From Burkholderia sp. L27(2015) (GTDB lineage Bacteria > Pseudomonadota > Gammaproteobacteria > Burkholderiales > Burkholderiaceae), in assembly GCF_009765705.1 (NCBI RefSeq), contig NZ_LMUX01000009.1:465680-529679 (forward strand): a DNA stretch of 64,000 nucleotides, in the 5' to 3' direction. The notes under the pieces are model-generated. The model did no database searches, was not told where the DNA came from, and saw nothing but the letters and a program-made list of their open reading frames with translations. Of the stretch, positions 1 through 7,286 are shown in pieces (position 1 is the first letter of the stretch; each line of letters starts with the position of its first letter). Both the position numbers and the translations under genes were made by a program.

Positions 1-2
1 GC

Positions 3-1574
3 CCGATCCAGATCGTCGGTGCGGGCAACTTCACCCATACGATCCAGGACGACTTTACGCTCAAGGTATCGTATGACCTTACGCCCACCCTCAACGCAAC
101 CTATACGGTGGGTTACTGGCAAAACAATTCGAAGGCGACCTCGCAGTCGTACTTGACCTCGGCCGACGGCACGCCGTATTTCGGCGCCGCGAGCGGCAAC
201 GTCAATATCGGCGGCTTTCAATACAGCGCCAACACGATCGCCGGACAGTTCTCCAGTAATTTCGTCGAGCAGGAGCATTTGATGCAGAGCCTGCGCGTGA
301 AGACACATACCGACGGCGAGTTCGATTGGGAACTGGTACTGAGCAATTTTCAGTATCTGCAGGATTTAAGCCGCTTGTCGACCGGTGTCTATCCTTTGGC
401 ACTTACCGGTGGCCCCGGCCACACCACGGACATGAGCGGTACCGGCTGGTCGACGGCAGACCTGAATGGCACGTTCCGGCCCAAGGGTATCTGGGCGGCC
501 AACACAGTCAGCTTCGGCGCGCATTTCGATCAGTTCAGGCTGAGCAGCCCGACCTTCAACACCGATAATTTCGCAACCGGCGGCGACGGGTCGGTGTTCA
601 GCAATTCGCTAGGCAGTACGCAAACGAGTGCGCTCTGGCTGCAGGACGTATGGCGCGTATCGCCGGCGGTTCATGCCACTTTGGGCGGCCGTTATGAGTT
701 GTGGCATGCGTATAACGGCTTCAATTTCGCCACGGGTACGAACGGCGTCGGCGTGGCCGTGAACCAGCCCAATTTGAGCCGGTCGGGTTTTTCGCCGAAA
801 GCTTCGGTGACATGGGACGCCACCGATCTCTGGTCGCTCACCGGCTCGTTCGGCAAAGCATTGCGCTTTCCGACAGTCGGCGAGTTATATCAAACCGTGC
901 AAACCGGCACCACCTTTCTGCAAGCCAACCCGTTCCTCAAACCGGAGAGTGTGCTCTCAGGCGAGCTGGCGCTTGAGCGTCATACCGAAGACGGCAAGTT
1001 ACGCGTCTCGGTGTTCGACGAGTATGTCTCGAATGCGCTGATTTCGCAGACCTCGACGATCGCGGGTTTCGCCACGCCGGTTTCATTTACGCAGAATGTC
1101 GATAAGACGCACGAGACCGGCATCGAGCTGGTGGGGCAGCAAGACAACGTGTTGATCAAGGGGCTGCAGCTTTCCGGCAACGTGACCTACGTGAACGCGC
1201 GCATTCTCGCCGATAGCGGGTATGTGCCACCGCTGACGGCGCCGAATGCGAGCGCGGTGGGCAGCCATGTGCCATCGGTACCGACTTGGCGCGCCACGCT
1301 GGCCGCCACTTACAGGCCCGACTATCAATGGGCTTATACGGTGGCGGGGCGCTTTAGCACGCGAGTATTTTCAACGGTCGATAACACCGATATCAACGCG
1401 GCCACGTACCAGGGTTTCCAGAGCTATTTCGTGGTCGATGTGCGCGCCGACTATAAATACGACCGACATTGGACCATCGCGGCAGGTGTCGATAACTTGA
1501 ATAACCGGCAGTACTTTTTGTTTCACCCGTTTCCCCAGCGTACCTTGTACGCGGAGTTGAAATACAACCTGTAG
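3..1574 (+). CDS. TonB-dependent outer-membrane receptor, 5' truncated by window edge
   Basis: The frame is open from base 3, so the gene begins before the window; about 523 residues are visible. The segment has the alternating aromatic and polar beta-strand pattern of a TonB-dependent receptor barrel, with the late motif FGKALRFPTVGELY followed by a KPE turn, VDNLNNRQY, and a C-terminal strand ending YAELKYNL. The plug domain and TonB box lie outside the window. It is followed on the same strand by a CopC protein and a PCuAC chaperone, so it probably imports copper or a copper complex across the outer membrane. This substrate is inferred from neighbours only. The gap of 93 bases to copC has no obvious terminator, so one transcript is likely. 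Confidence 0.9.
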   Translation, partial: PIQIVGAGNFTHTIQDDFTLKVSYDLTPTLNATYTVGYWQNNSKATSQSYLTSADGTPYFGAASGNVNIGGFQYSANTIAGQFSSNFVEQEHLMQSLRVKTHTDGEFDWELVLSNFQYLQDLSRLSTGVYPLALTGGPGHTTDMSGTGWSTADLNGTFRPKGIWAANTVSFGAHFDQFRLSSPTFNTDNFATGGDGSVFSNSLGSTQTSALWLQDVWRVSPAVHATLGGRYELWHAYNGFNFATGTNGVGVAVNQPNLSRSGFSPKASVTWDATDLWSLTGSFGKALRFPTVGELYQTVQTGTTFLQANPFLKPESVLSGELALERHTEDGKLRVSVFDEYVSNALISQTSTIAGFATPVSFTQNVDKTHETGIELVGQQDNVLIKGLQLSGNVTYVNARILADSGYVPPLTAPNASAVGSHVPSVPTWRATLAATYRPDYQWAYTVAGRFSTRVFSTVDNTDINAATYQGFQSYFVVDVRADYKYDRHWTIAAGVDNLNNRQYFLFHPFPQRTLYAELKYNL

Positions 1575-1667
1575 CCGATCTTCGTCGCTCAATGTTGTTG
1601 CTTAGTTTCACTGTTAACTTTCGCTAATCATTTTGGTGACGCACTTCGTCACTTATGGAGCTTTCCG

Positions 1668-2033
1668 ATGAAAAATCTAATTCGCCTTCGTCTCCTGGTC
1701 GCCGCTTGTACCCTGACCGTGGCTCAATTCGCCCAGGCCCACGCATATCCGAAACAGGAGATGCCAGCGCCCAAGGCCGTGGTGGATAGCTCCATCACGC
1801 AGGTCAAGATCGTCTTTGACGATGCGCTGGAAGGCGCGTTCAGTTCGCTGAGCGTGACCAATGCCGCCGGTCAGACTGTCACGACAGAGAAGTCGCTGCT
1901 CGATGCGGGCGATAAAAAAACGTTGACGGTGGCCGTGCCGAAACTGCAGCCCGGTGTGTACACGGTGCACTGGGTCGCGGTGGCCGAAGACAGCCATCGG
2001 ACTCACGGTGACTACACCTTTACCGTCAAATAG
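1668..2033 (+). CDS. copC: CopC-family periplasmic copper-binding protein
   Basis: A 121-residue protein with a Sec signal peptide whose cleavage site (AQA before His25) would leave histidine as the mature N-terminus. In the CopC family the N-terminal His plus a downstream Asp-x-His forms the Cu(II) site; here D108 and H110 in EDSHRTHG fit that pattern. The domain is a single CopC beta-barrel without a fused CopD membrane part. The ATG is preceded by a GGAG. It sits between a TonB receptor and a PCuAC chaperone, so a role in periplasmic copper capture is likely. The protein family is clear; copper import versus resistance cannot be told from sequence. Confidence 0.9.
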   Translation: MKNLIRLRLLVAACTLTVAQFAQAHAYPKQEMPAPKAVVDSSITQVKIVFDDALEGAFSSLSVTNAAGQTVTTEKSLLDAGDKKTLTVAVPKLQPGVYTVHWVAVAEDSHRTHGDYTFTVK

Positions 2034-2126
2034 GCGAGAGCGATCCATGCCTGTTTTCGTGCAGCCGCCGCGTGCGGCTCGTGAGCTTGACGTCGGCGGC
2101 GTGCCGATGAATTCGATGAGGAGAAA

Positions 2127-2603
2127 ATGATGAAAGTGACCCGACGTACTGCGCATTGCGCACTCAAGGGGCTGTTATTGGCGGGCGCGCTGATGGGTGG
2201 TGGCGGCGCGGCCAATGCGGCTGCCAGCAACACGCTGGCGGTGTCGAATTGCTGGGTTCGGGCGCTGCCCGGCAATCTTCCCTCGGGCGGCTATTTCGTT
2301 GCGACGAATTCCGGCGATCAAGCTGTCGATCTGGTGGCTGTGTCGACGCCCGCGTTCGGCATGGCGATGCTGCATCAGTCGCAAACGCAAGGGGGGACGT
2401 CACGCATGACGATGGTCGATAAAGTTACCGTGCCCGCGCATGGCAAACTCGCGTTCACGCCAGGCGACTATCACCTGATGTTGGAGCAACCGACGCAACC
2501 GGTGCAGATCGGCGCAAAGTTGCCGATGACCTTCATGTTCAGCGGAGGGCAAAAAATCGCAGCCGTGTGCGAGGTCAAGAATGCCGGCGCTACCGGGCCG
2601 TAA
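2127..2603 (+). CDS. PCu(A)C-type periplasmic copper chaperone
   Basis: A 158-residue secreted protein with an N-terminal signal peptide (hydrophobic run at residues 15-31). The copper-binding pattern H-x10-M-x21-H-x-M of the PCuAC (DUF461) family is complete: H83, M94, H116 and M118. Family members carry Cu(I) in the periplasm and help metallate the CuA site of cytochrome oxidase or pass copper to other proteins. A GAGGAG lies just ahead of the double ATG. It is the third gene in line after the TonB receptor and copC, with no gene of opposite strand between them. The next sequence downstream is the end of an IS3-type element 54 bases away. Confidence 0.92.
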   Translation: MMKVTRRTAHCALKGLLLAGALMGGGGAANAAASNTLAVSNCWVRALPGNLPSGGYFVATNSGDQAVDLVAVSTPAFGMAMLHQSQTQGGTSRMTMVDKVTVPAHGKLAFTPGDYHLMLEQPTQPVQIGAKLPMTFMFSGGQKIAAVCEVKNAGATGP

Positions 2604-2657
2604 TCTGCGTAGCGACGTAGCGGCACAAGCCGTGCCATGCGAAGACGCCTCCGTTTA

Positions 2658-2682
2658 TGAACTGAACCCAAGAAGGTGGACA
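2658..2682 (+). repeat. IS3-family terminal inverted repeat (left edge of island)
   Basis: The 25-base segment starting TGAACTGAACCC and ending GGTGGACA has the form of an IS3/IS150-group terminus. It lies immediately beyond the stop codon of a transposase C-terminal remnant read on the minus strand, where such a terminus belongs. It matches 20 of 25 positions of the oppositely oriented terminus at 5083-5107. Confidence 0.75.
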
Positions 2683-2699
2683 GTGAATGACAAGGGCTG

Positions 2700-2750
2700 C
2701 TAGGGCTGGGTCTTGTATTGCACAGGACTCAGCCCTTTTGATGAGAGGCT
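2700..2750 (-). pseudogene. IS3-family transposase OrfB, C-terminal remnant
   Basis: Read on the minus strand this stretch encodes KGLSPVQYKTQP followed by a TAG stop at 2702-2700. That peptide is the usual C-terminus of IS3-family OrfB transposases. Upstream of base 2750 no further transposase sequence is recognisable, so only about 17 codons survive. The remnant lies just inside the terminal repeat at 2658-2682. Confidence 0.75.
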
Positions 2751-2792
2751 AATTTGCAATTAAACACTATGGGTACTCACAATAGCGGGCAC

Positions 2793-3176
2793 TTATTCGG
2801 AACGAAGCTGTGTCCCTTTCGGATGACGCTTGCTGTTCTTCAGCATGGAGAAGACCACTGCTAGACGTTCGGCCATATCCTCTGCTTGTTGCTCGGTGCG
2901 ATAGTTGCACAGCCACTGCAAGGTGTTGTCCATTTTCTGTGCGTATAAACCGTAGAAAACCGGCTCAACGCCTAAGTCATCGGCCCACTGCGTTGCATCG
3001 CCATCTTGGACAACCCCCTTGATGCACATCGAGCCGGTCCAGTCTTGCATCCGGTGCTCGTGTATTGCTTGCACCGGGGTTAGGCGCTCGCTAGAGACCC
3101 TACCTTGCCGCAACCGCTCGATGAGCTGTTCGGCAATCAGTTCATGGAGCGGTTTTTTCAGTTTGTCGGCCATCAT
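2793..3176 (-). CDS. Hypothetical protein, 127 aa
   Basis: I do not recognise the family. The frame is open further upstream, but an AGGAGG at 3182-3187 stands 5 bases before an ATG-ATG pair, so the start is placed at 3176 (or 3173). The protein is acidic-basic mixed and probably cytoplasmic, with a helical N-terminus (HELIAEQLIERLRQ) and a C-terminal helix of the form EQQAEDMAERLAVVFSMLKN. There is no signal peptide or membrane segment. It lies inside the segment bounded by IS3 ends, behind two tiny same-strand ORFs, and its start overlaps the stop of the one just upstream. Proteins of this sort are common in phage and integrative-element cargo, but that is only a guess. Confidence 0.55.
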   Translation of the reverse strand: MMADKLKKPLHELIAEQLIERLRQGRVSSERLTPVQAIHEHRMQDWTGSMCIKGVVQDGDATQWADDLGVEPVFYGLYAQKMDNTLQWLCNYRTEQQAEDMAERLAVVFSMLKNSKRHPKGTQLRSE

Positions 3177-3292
3177 CCAGTCCTCCTGAGCAGCAGTACG
3201 GCGGGTGCCGCGATGAAAGGTTGTGGTGCCGCCGCGCAAAGACGCTGCCCTCGCGAAATAAGGTCGCGTTCTCTTATAATGACTATAGCCAT
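3173..3292 (-). CDS. Possible 39-aa leader ORF
   Basis: An ATG at 3292-3290 has a GGAGAG at 3303-3298 ahead of it. The frame runs MAIVIIRERDLISRG and stops in a TGA that overlaps the ATG of the 127-aa gene downstream. The overlap suggests translational coupling. There is no recognisable family and the ORF may be fortuitous. Confidence 0.3.
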   Translation of the reverse strand: MAIVIIRERDLISRGQRLCAAAPQPFIAAPAVLLLRRTG

Positions 3293-3308
3293 CGTATCTC
3301 TCCGTTTT

Positions 3309-3527
3309 TTACGTGGTCAGGTTAATATCGGTGTTGCGTACGGGTATCAACCGCTTCCTTCTCATATTCCCTCGTTTGGGCCCGTTCCTTCGAGCGTCGG
3401 CCAACATGAACATCGTCAGCCGAGCGTCGTCATCTGAGGGCACACCCACGCGTAGGCAATCTTCAGGCGCCTCATGAAGGCACATCGGAATAGCGCTAAA
3501 TCGTCCATCCGTTTCAGATAAATACAT
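3309..3527 (-). CDS. Possible small hypothetical protein, 72 aa
   Basis: A minus-strand ORF that ends 16 bases before the 39-aa ORF, so the three minus-strand frames at 2793-3527 are packed like an operon. No Shine-Dalgarno sequence is visible before its ATG and no family is recognised. The 255 bases beyond it (3528-3782) show no gene I can support, only a 7-bp perfect hairpin at 3578-3593. Confidence 0.25.
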   Translation of the reverse strand: MYLSETDGRFSAIPMCLHEAPEDCLRVGVPSDDDARLTMFMLADARRNGPKRGNMRRKRLIPVRNTDINLTT

Positions 3528-3782
3528 AATCAGATAATTAGTATGACTAAATTAATTAGCTACCAACCGCAGGGTTCGCAACCGAGGTTGCGGAGCTCTC
3601 TTTAAAAAAGCAAACCTGGAAGGTTGGTAGGCAATCGCCCCGAGCAGATCTATAGCTGAAAACATCGGCGCCCATGCGGGCGTCAGCAGAATTTCGGGAC
3701 TCACCTGGCCAAGAAAATGACCAAGCAGATGAAGTCATTGTCCATTTGCAAAGCGGACCCGCATCCGTGATAAGCGCGGAAT

Positions 3783-3968
3783 CTATGTGCGCCTTGGGGG
3801 GGGCATAAGTGAGCAATCAAAATCGCCGAAATACTGCCGAAAGTCGTAGATCGTCTCCTTGCTGAATCCGTCCTTCTTCAGGACCTCGACGACTGGCGCC
3901 TTGTCCGCTTCGCGCAGGATCGTAGCCATCTGCTCGTCCGTTAACCACCACTTTTTCATGCCTTTCAT
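3783..3968 (-). pseudogene. IS3-family transposase OrfA, N-terminal remnant
   Basis: On the minus strand the peptide begins MKKWWLTDEQMATILREADK and continues to TIYDFRQYFGDFD, the helix-turn-helix opening of IS3-family OrfA proteins (compare the general form MKKxRFTEEQ..ILREA....GxSEQTxYxWRKxFG). The similarity stops after the FGDFD and the frame then runs into unrelated residues, so the rest of the element is missing. It does not need to come from the same element as the OrfB scrap at 2700-2750. Confidence 0.7.
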
Positions 3969-4193
3969 TCTCGGTCTGACGCCATTCTTTCGGCGGGTCC
4001 GAAAATACTGGAACAAATGAATGGCAGCGGATCACGTGTTAATTTTTCAGGCGATAGCAGCGGTGCTATTTCATCTGGTGCGCACAAGCGTAGGTCGGAT
4101 GCATAGCAGCCGGATTTATGAAACAACGCCGCCTAGAGTCGCTCCATAAAAATAAAAATCGTACTCAAGAAAAAACCACTACGGTGATAGGTC

Positions 4194-4889
4194 ATGAAAT
4201 CCAATAGCGAACTCACCAGCCTCATAGAGAATTTCCCGGTTTCGGCAAGCCTCAAAGAGGCCGACACTGGGAAATACGTTGTTAATAATGCATATTTTTC
4301 GCGGCAATTTGGTGTCGAAAATCCAATGGATCTCGTGGGAATAACGGTACGCGACCTGACTTTCCGCCAACAGGAATGGGGCACGCAGTATGCGACCATG
4401 ATTGAAAAGCTTGATTTTCACGCGCGTGAAAAGAAATCTCATGTGCTTGGCAGGCATCAATTTCTTGATGACAGCGGTGAAGCTCAATTGGGAGAAATGG
4501 TTAAATTTCCGGTGCTGGGTTCCCGAGAAAATATTCTGGCCATCGTCACCTATTGGAATGACATTACGCCAACGCTTCCTCCTAATAGTCTGTATCGGCT
4601 ATATAGGAGTTTTTACGATGCTAAGAGCGCGATCAAGCGCGTGCTGGTCTGTCTCGAAGTCGATCAATATTTTGTGACGCCACCCACCGATGCGCAGTTT
4701 CGGGTTTTTCTTTTAAAAGCAGAGCGCTTTGCTAATAAGGAAATCGGGAAGTTTCTCGGCATGTCAGATCGAACAGTCGAATGCCATTTGGCCACTCTGC
4801 GCAACAAAGCAGTCGACGGTAATCTCTCCCCCGTCCTATCCCTCGTCAAATGGAACACCCCATGCGCTTCCGATTCGATCCACTGTTGA
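4194..4889 (+). CDS. PAS-domain LuxR-type transcriptional regulator
   Basis: A 231-residue protein. Residues 10-120 look like a PAS sensor (the stretch from SLIENFPVSASLKEADTGKY through VTYWNDIT). Residues 180-215 carry a LuxR-type helix-turn-helix around NKEIGKFLGMSDRTVECHLA. The order PAS then HTH is common in small Burkholderiaceae regulators. The gene is clearly AT-richer than its surroundings and lies inside the IS3-bounded segment, which suggests it was acquired. There is no clear partner kinase or target gene beside it. The ligand is unknown. The start has only a weak GGTGATAGG upstream. Confidence 0.75.
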   Translation: MKSNSELTSLIENFPVSASLKEADTGKYVVNNAYFSRQFGVENPMDLVGITVRDLTFRQQEWGTQYATMIEKLDFHAREKKSHVLGRHQFLDDSGEAQLGEMVKFPVLGSRENILAIVTYWNDITPTLPPNSLYRLYRSFYDAKSAIKRVLVCLEVDQYFVTPPTDAQFRVFLLKAERFANKEIGKFLGMSDRTVECHLATLRNKAVDGNLSPVLSLVKWNTPCASDSIHC

Positions 4890-5062
4890 GGATTGCGCTC
4901 ATGCCTAATCGTTTCGAGCGGTACGAATTATCGCTTATCGCTTCGCGGCGATTAGTTCGCTCTGGGAAGGGATTGTTGAATGGAAGAATTCTCAGCCAGG
5001 CCGGCTATTTTCACCAGCGCCTCAGTGACGATCTGTTTTGACGTGCCGGGAAGCAAAAAGAC

Positions 5063-5100
5063 CACCCCAAAGGTTGGATGGGTGTCCAACTTTTGGGGTG
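5063..5100. repeat. 16-bp inverted repeat beside the right IS end
   Basis: CACCCCAAAGGTTGGA at 5063-5078 and TCCAACTTTTGGGGTG at 5085-5100 pair at 15 of 16 positions around a 6-base loop. The right arm is part of the IS3-type terminus at 5081-5107, so the left arm looks like a second, inverted copy of the same terminus with almost nothing left between them. Confidence 0.6.
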
Positions 5101-5107
5101 CTGTTCA
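5081..5107 (-). repeat. IS3-family terminal inverted repeat (right edge of island)
   Basis: Read on the minus strand this begins TGAACAGCACCCC and ends GTTGGACACC, the form of an IS3-group terminus. Its outer TGAAC faces away from the island, mirror-wise to the terminus at 2658-2682. Confidence 0.7.
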
Positions 5108-5176
5108 GTTTCGCGGAGGCGTCTCTATGTCTGAGCAAGCTCGCCGTGGCAACCTTGCCGGCATCTACCGCAGCGC

Positions 5177-5605
5177 TTAGCTGGCGTCGTGGCCAAACGC
5201 GAAAATGTTGTTCTTCGAGTTCGAAGCGACGTTCACGCCATGCTTGACTGCGGCGCGCGACACGCTGACGTTGCTCTGGCCCAATTCCGGGTAGGTCGTA
5301 TCTTCGTTGCCGGTGCGGCCAGCGACTTGTTCCGATTGAATCAGCTCGGCACGCACTTGAGCACGCGATTCGCCTGCGCCGCTTTGAGCCAGTACCGGGT
5401 ACGTGGTGTCTTCGTTCGTGTTGCGGCTTGCGACTTGGTTCGATTGGATCAGGTCCGCACGTACTTGAGCGCGAGTAAGCGTACTCGGCGTGCTCGTGCC
5501 AACCAGTGCATTGACGTCGTCACCGACGTGAGCGTTACCAGCGAATGCGGGGGTAGCGATTACAGCGCTCGAGAACAACAGGGCAGCCAAAAGTTTCGTG
5601 TTCAT
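5177..5605 (-). CDS. DUF4148 secreted protein
   Basis: A 142-residue protein with a clear signal peptide (MNTKLLAALLFSSAVIATPAFA, cleaved after AFA). The mature part has two near-identical units of the form S/TRAQVRA(D/E)LIQS(N/E)QVA followed by NEDTTYP, about 35 residues apart. This is the DUF4148 family, which is abundant in Burkholderiaceae and has no established function. A GGAG stands 7 bases before the ATG. The protein is expected in the periplasm. A perfect palindrome lies about 155 bases upstream at 5761-5776. Confidence 0.85.
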   Translation of the reverse strand: MNTKLLAALLFSSAVIATPAFAGNAHVGDDVNALVGTSTPSTLTRAQVRADLIQSNQVASRNTNEDTTYPVLAQSGAGESRAQVRAELIQSEQVAGRTGNEDTTYPELGQSNVSVSRAAVKHGVNVASNSKNNIFAFGHDAS

Positions 5606-5760
5606 TTTAATACTCCAGTCATCGTTATTTTTAGATGGGGACGTCAGCGAGGGAGGTTTCCGTTTGCTGCGTCGACAGAACCCATGGTAGAGATTCGATG
5701 ACCGAAGATTAAGAGGGAACGATGGAATGAATTATTGCGGATTCCGTTTCAATCGGAAGA

Positions 5761-5776
5761 GGTAACGCCCGTTACC
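5761..5776. promoter_or_regulatory. 16-bp palindrome upstream of DUF4148 gene
   Basis: GGTAACG-CC-CGTTACC is a perfect dyad in the 312-base gap between the DUF4148 gene and the next gene. A second, weaker dyad (CGTAA...TTACG) follows at 5783-5796. It has the shape of a two-component or dimeric-repressor site. The regulator is unknown. Confidence 0.5.
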
Positions 5777-5917
5777 CCCTTGCCGTAAGGCGTTACGACC
5801 GAGTGCGAGCAGTATCGAAGGTGATTATGCCAGTTTTAGTAATAGTCTATTGCGCGAGTGCAGTTCAACGGAGTGGGCCGTTCGGCCCGAACTGAGTTCT
5901 GCACTTACGCGTGACAG

Positions 5918-6349
5918 TTAGGCGTGACCGGTGTCGGCTATGGATTCGTCGCCGTCGAGGGCCGTGGGCGGTTCTTCTCCGTCCAAGGCTGCGGGCGCCG
6001 CGGCTGCAAGGGTCGCTTGGGCTACGCCCTGGGGGCGCTGTTTGTTGAATTTGCCGATGGCATGATCGACCGCGGCGGAGAGTTTGCTGCAAGCGTGCTG
6101 AATGGCTTGATGGAGCGTTTGGGCATGATCGGTCACGGTAACGGGGTTGAGGCCGGCCACACGAGCCTCCATCATGCAGCGCTTGTCGGCGGCCCCCGCT
6201 TTCTCGCCGTTCTCGTCGTTTAAATGAACTTCGACCCTCGTTATCCTGCCGTGAAAATGCGCCAGCGCTGCAGTGACGGCCGTTTCTACGTGAACCGTCA
6301 AGCCTTCCCGTCCGACGATGTGGTGATCGCTATTGACTTGAATTTTCAT
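5918..6349 (-). CDS. HPF/RaiA-family ribosome-associated protein
   Basis: A 143-residue protein whose first 100 residues fit the ribosome hibernation promoting factor fold: MKIQVNSDHHI, then VETAVTAALAHFHGRITRVEVHLNDENG and a long helix ending in KLSAAVDHAIGKF. The tail is an Ala/Glu/Asp-rich extension rather than the long-HPF dimerisation domain. Family members bind the 30S subunit in stressed or resting cells. An AGGAGG precedes the ATG. It stands alone between a DUF4148 gene and tam. Distinguishing HPF from RaiA/YfiA or a related sigma-54 modulation protein needs alignment. Confidence 0.8.
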   Translation of the reverse strand: MKIQVNSDHHIVGREGLTVHVETAVTAALAHFHGRITRVEVHLNDENGEKAGAADKRCMMEARVAGLNPVTVTDHAQTLHQAIQHACSKLSAAVDHAIGKFNKQRPQGVAQATLAAAAPAALDGEEPPTALDGDESIADTGHA

Positions 6350-6454
6350 GCGTCCTCCTAGTAGGAATAACTGTTCGATCCCTGGGGGAGGAGCGCGTTC
6401 CCCGCAGGTTCAAACCATTATGCCCCTGTGGGCGATGCGCGCACAGCACCACAC

Positions 6455-7249
6455 TCAGACAGTGGCCACCAGGAATAAGCGTTTGAAGGGTAATAACGTA
6501 CGGCCATCTTTGTGTTGCGGATAGAAGGGCGCGAGCGCTTGCGCGTAGGCTGCGCGAAAGGATGCGCGTTGCTCGCCCTGCAAGGCATCTAGATAGGGAC
6601 GCAGGCTGGTTCCGCTGGCCCACTGCGCTACGGCGTCCTCGCCAGTCAACGCGTGCATGTAGGTCGTTTCCCAAATGTCGAGGTCTTTTACCAAAGGTCG
6701 CAATAAATCGTAGTAGGCCCCGGGCGAGAGTATCGAATGTCGGTCAGGCACGCGCGCGAGCGCTTGAGCGTATGCAGGCGATTGCGACAGTCGCACCTGC
6801 TCCAGGCGAAATGGCGTGTCATGCATCGCGGGCATCTGCACGGCAAGGCAACCGCCCGGGCGCAGGAATGACAACAGGCGCGCAAACAGCGTTTGATGAC
6901 CGCCCAACCACTGCAGCGTCGCATTCGAATAAATCAGATCGAATGCTTGGGTAGGCGCCCATGTGTCGATATCGGCATGCATGAAACGGCAGGTCGGAAC
7001 GCTCGCGCGCGCGGTGTCGAGCATGCTCTCGGAGCCATCGATGCCCAGCACGTCGGCATCAGGCCAGCGTTGTTTGAGCAGTGCCGACACGTTGCCCGCG
7101 CCGCAACCAAGATCGACCGCGGTTTGAGGCGCGCCGATAGCAACATGGGCAAGCAGATCGATAGCGGGCTTGAGTCGCTCGTTGCCAAAGCGCAGGTATT
7201 GCGAGGGGTCCCACAGATCGGTTTTCTGGTTCATGGTGGTCGAGGGCAT
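6455..7249 (-). CDS. tam: Trans-aconitate 2-methyltransferase
   Basis: A SAM-dependent class I methyltransferase of about 264 residues. Motif I is VDLGCGAGN; WDPSQYLRF near the N-terminus and SNATLQWLGGH in the middle are typical of Tam. The enzyme methylates trans-aconitate, a by-product that inhibits aconitase, at a carboxyl group in the cytoplasm. The ATG at 7249 is preferred over a TTG at 7255. It starts 37 bases after the transporter gene at 7287-8627 and reads the same way, behind a MmgE/PrpD gene, so the three may be one operon. The pairing of Tam with a possible tricarboxylate transporter and an aconitate-family enzyme is notable. Confidence 0.85.
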   Translation of the reverse strand: MPSTTMNQKTDLWDPSQYLRFGNERLKPAIDLLAHVAIGAPQTAVDLGCGAGNVSALLKQRWPDADVLGIDGSESMLDTARASVPTCRFMHADIDTWAPTQAFDLIYSNATLQWLGGHQTLFARLLSFLRPGGCLAVQMPAMHDTPFRLEQVRLSQSPAYAQALARVPDRHSILSPGAYYDLLRPLVKDLDIWETTYMHALTGEDAVAQWASGTSLRPYLDALQGEQRASFRAAYAQALAPFYPQHKDGRTLLPFKRLFLVATV

Positions 7250-7286
7250 GCTCAAAAGGTCGTGAGCATTTAATGGTCACAGGCAT

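Noticed and set aside
3578..3593. Terminator at the 7-bp hairpin CGCAACC/GGTTGCG
   Set aside because: No T run in the right place on either strand.
3556..3816. 86-codon minus-strand frame beside the OrfA remnant
   Set aside because: No start signal, no domain, odd residue mix; it overlaps the end of the transposase scrap.
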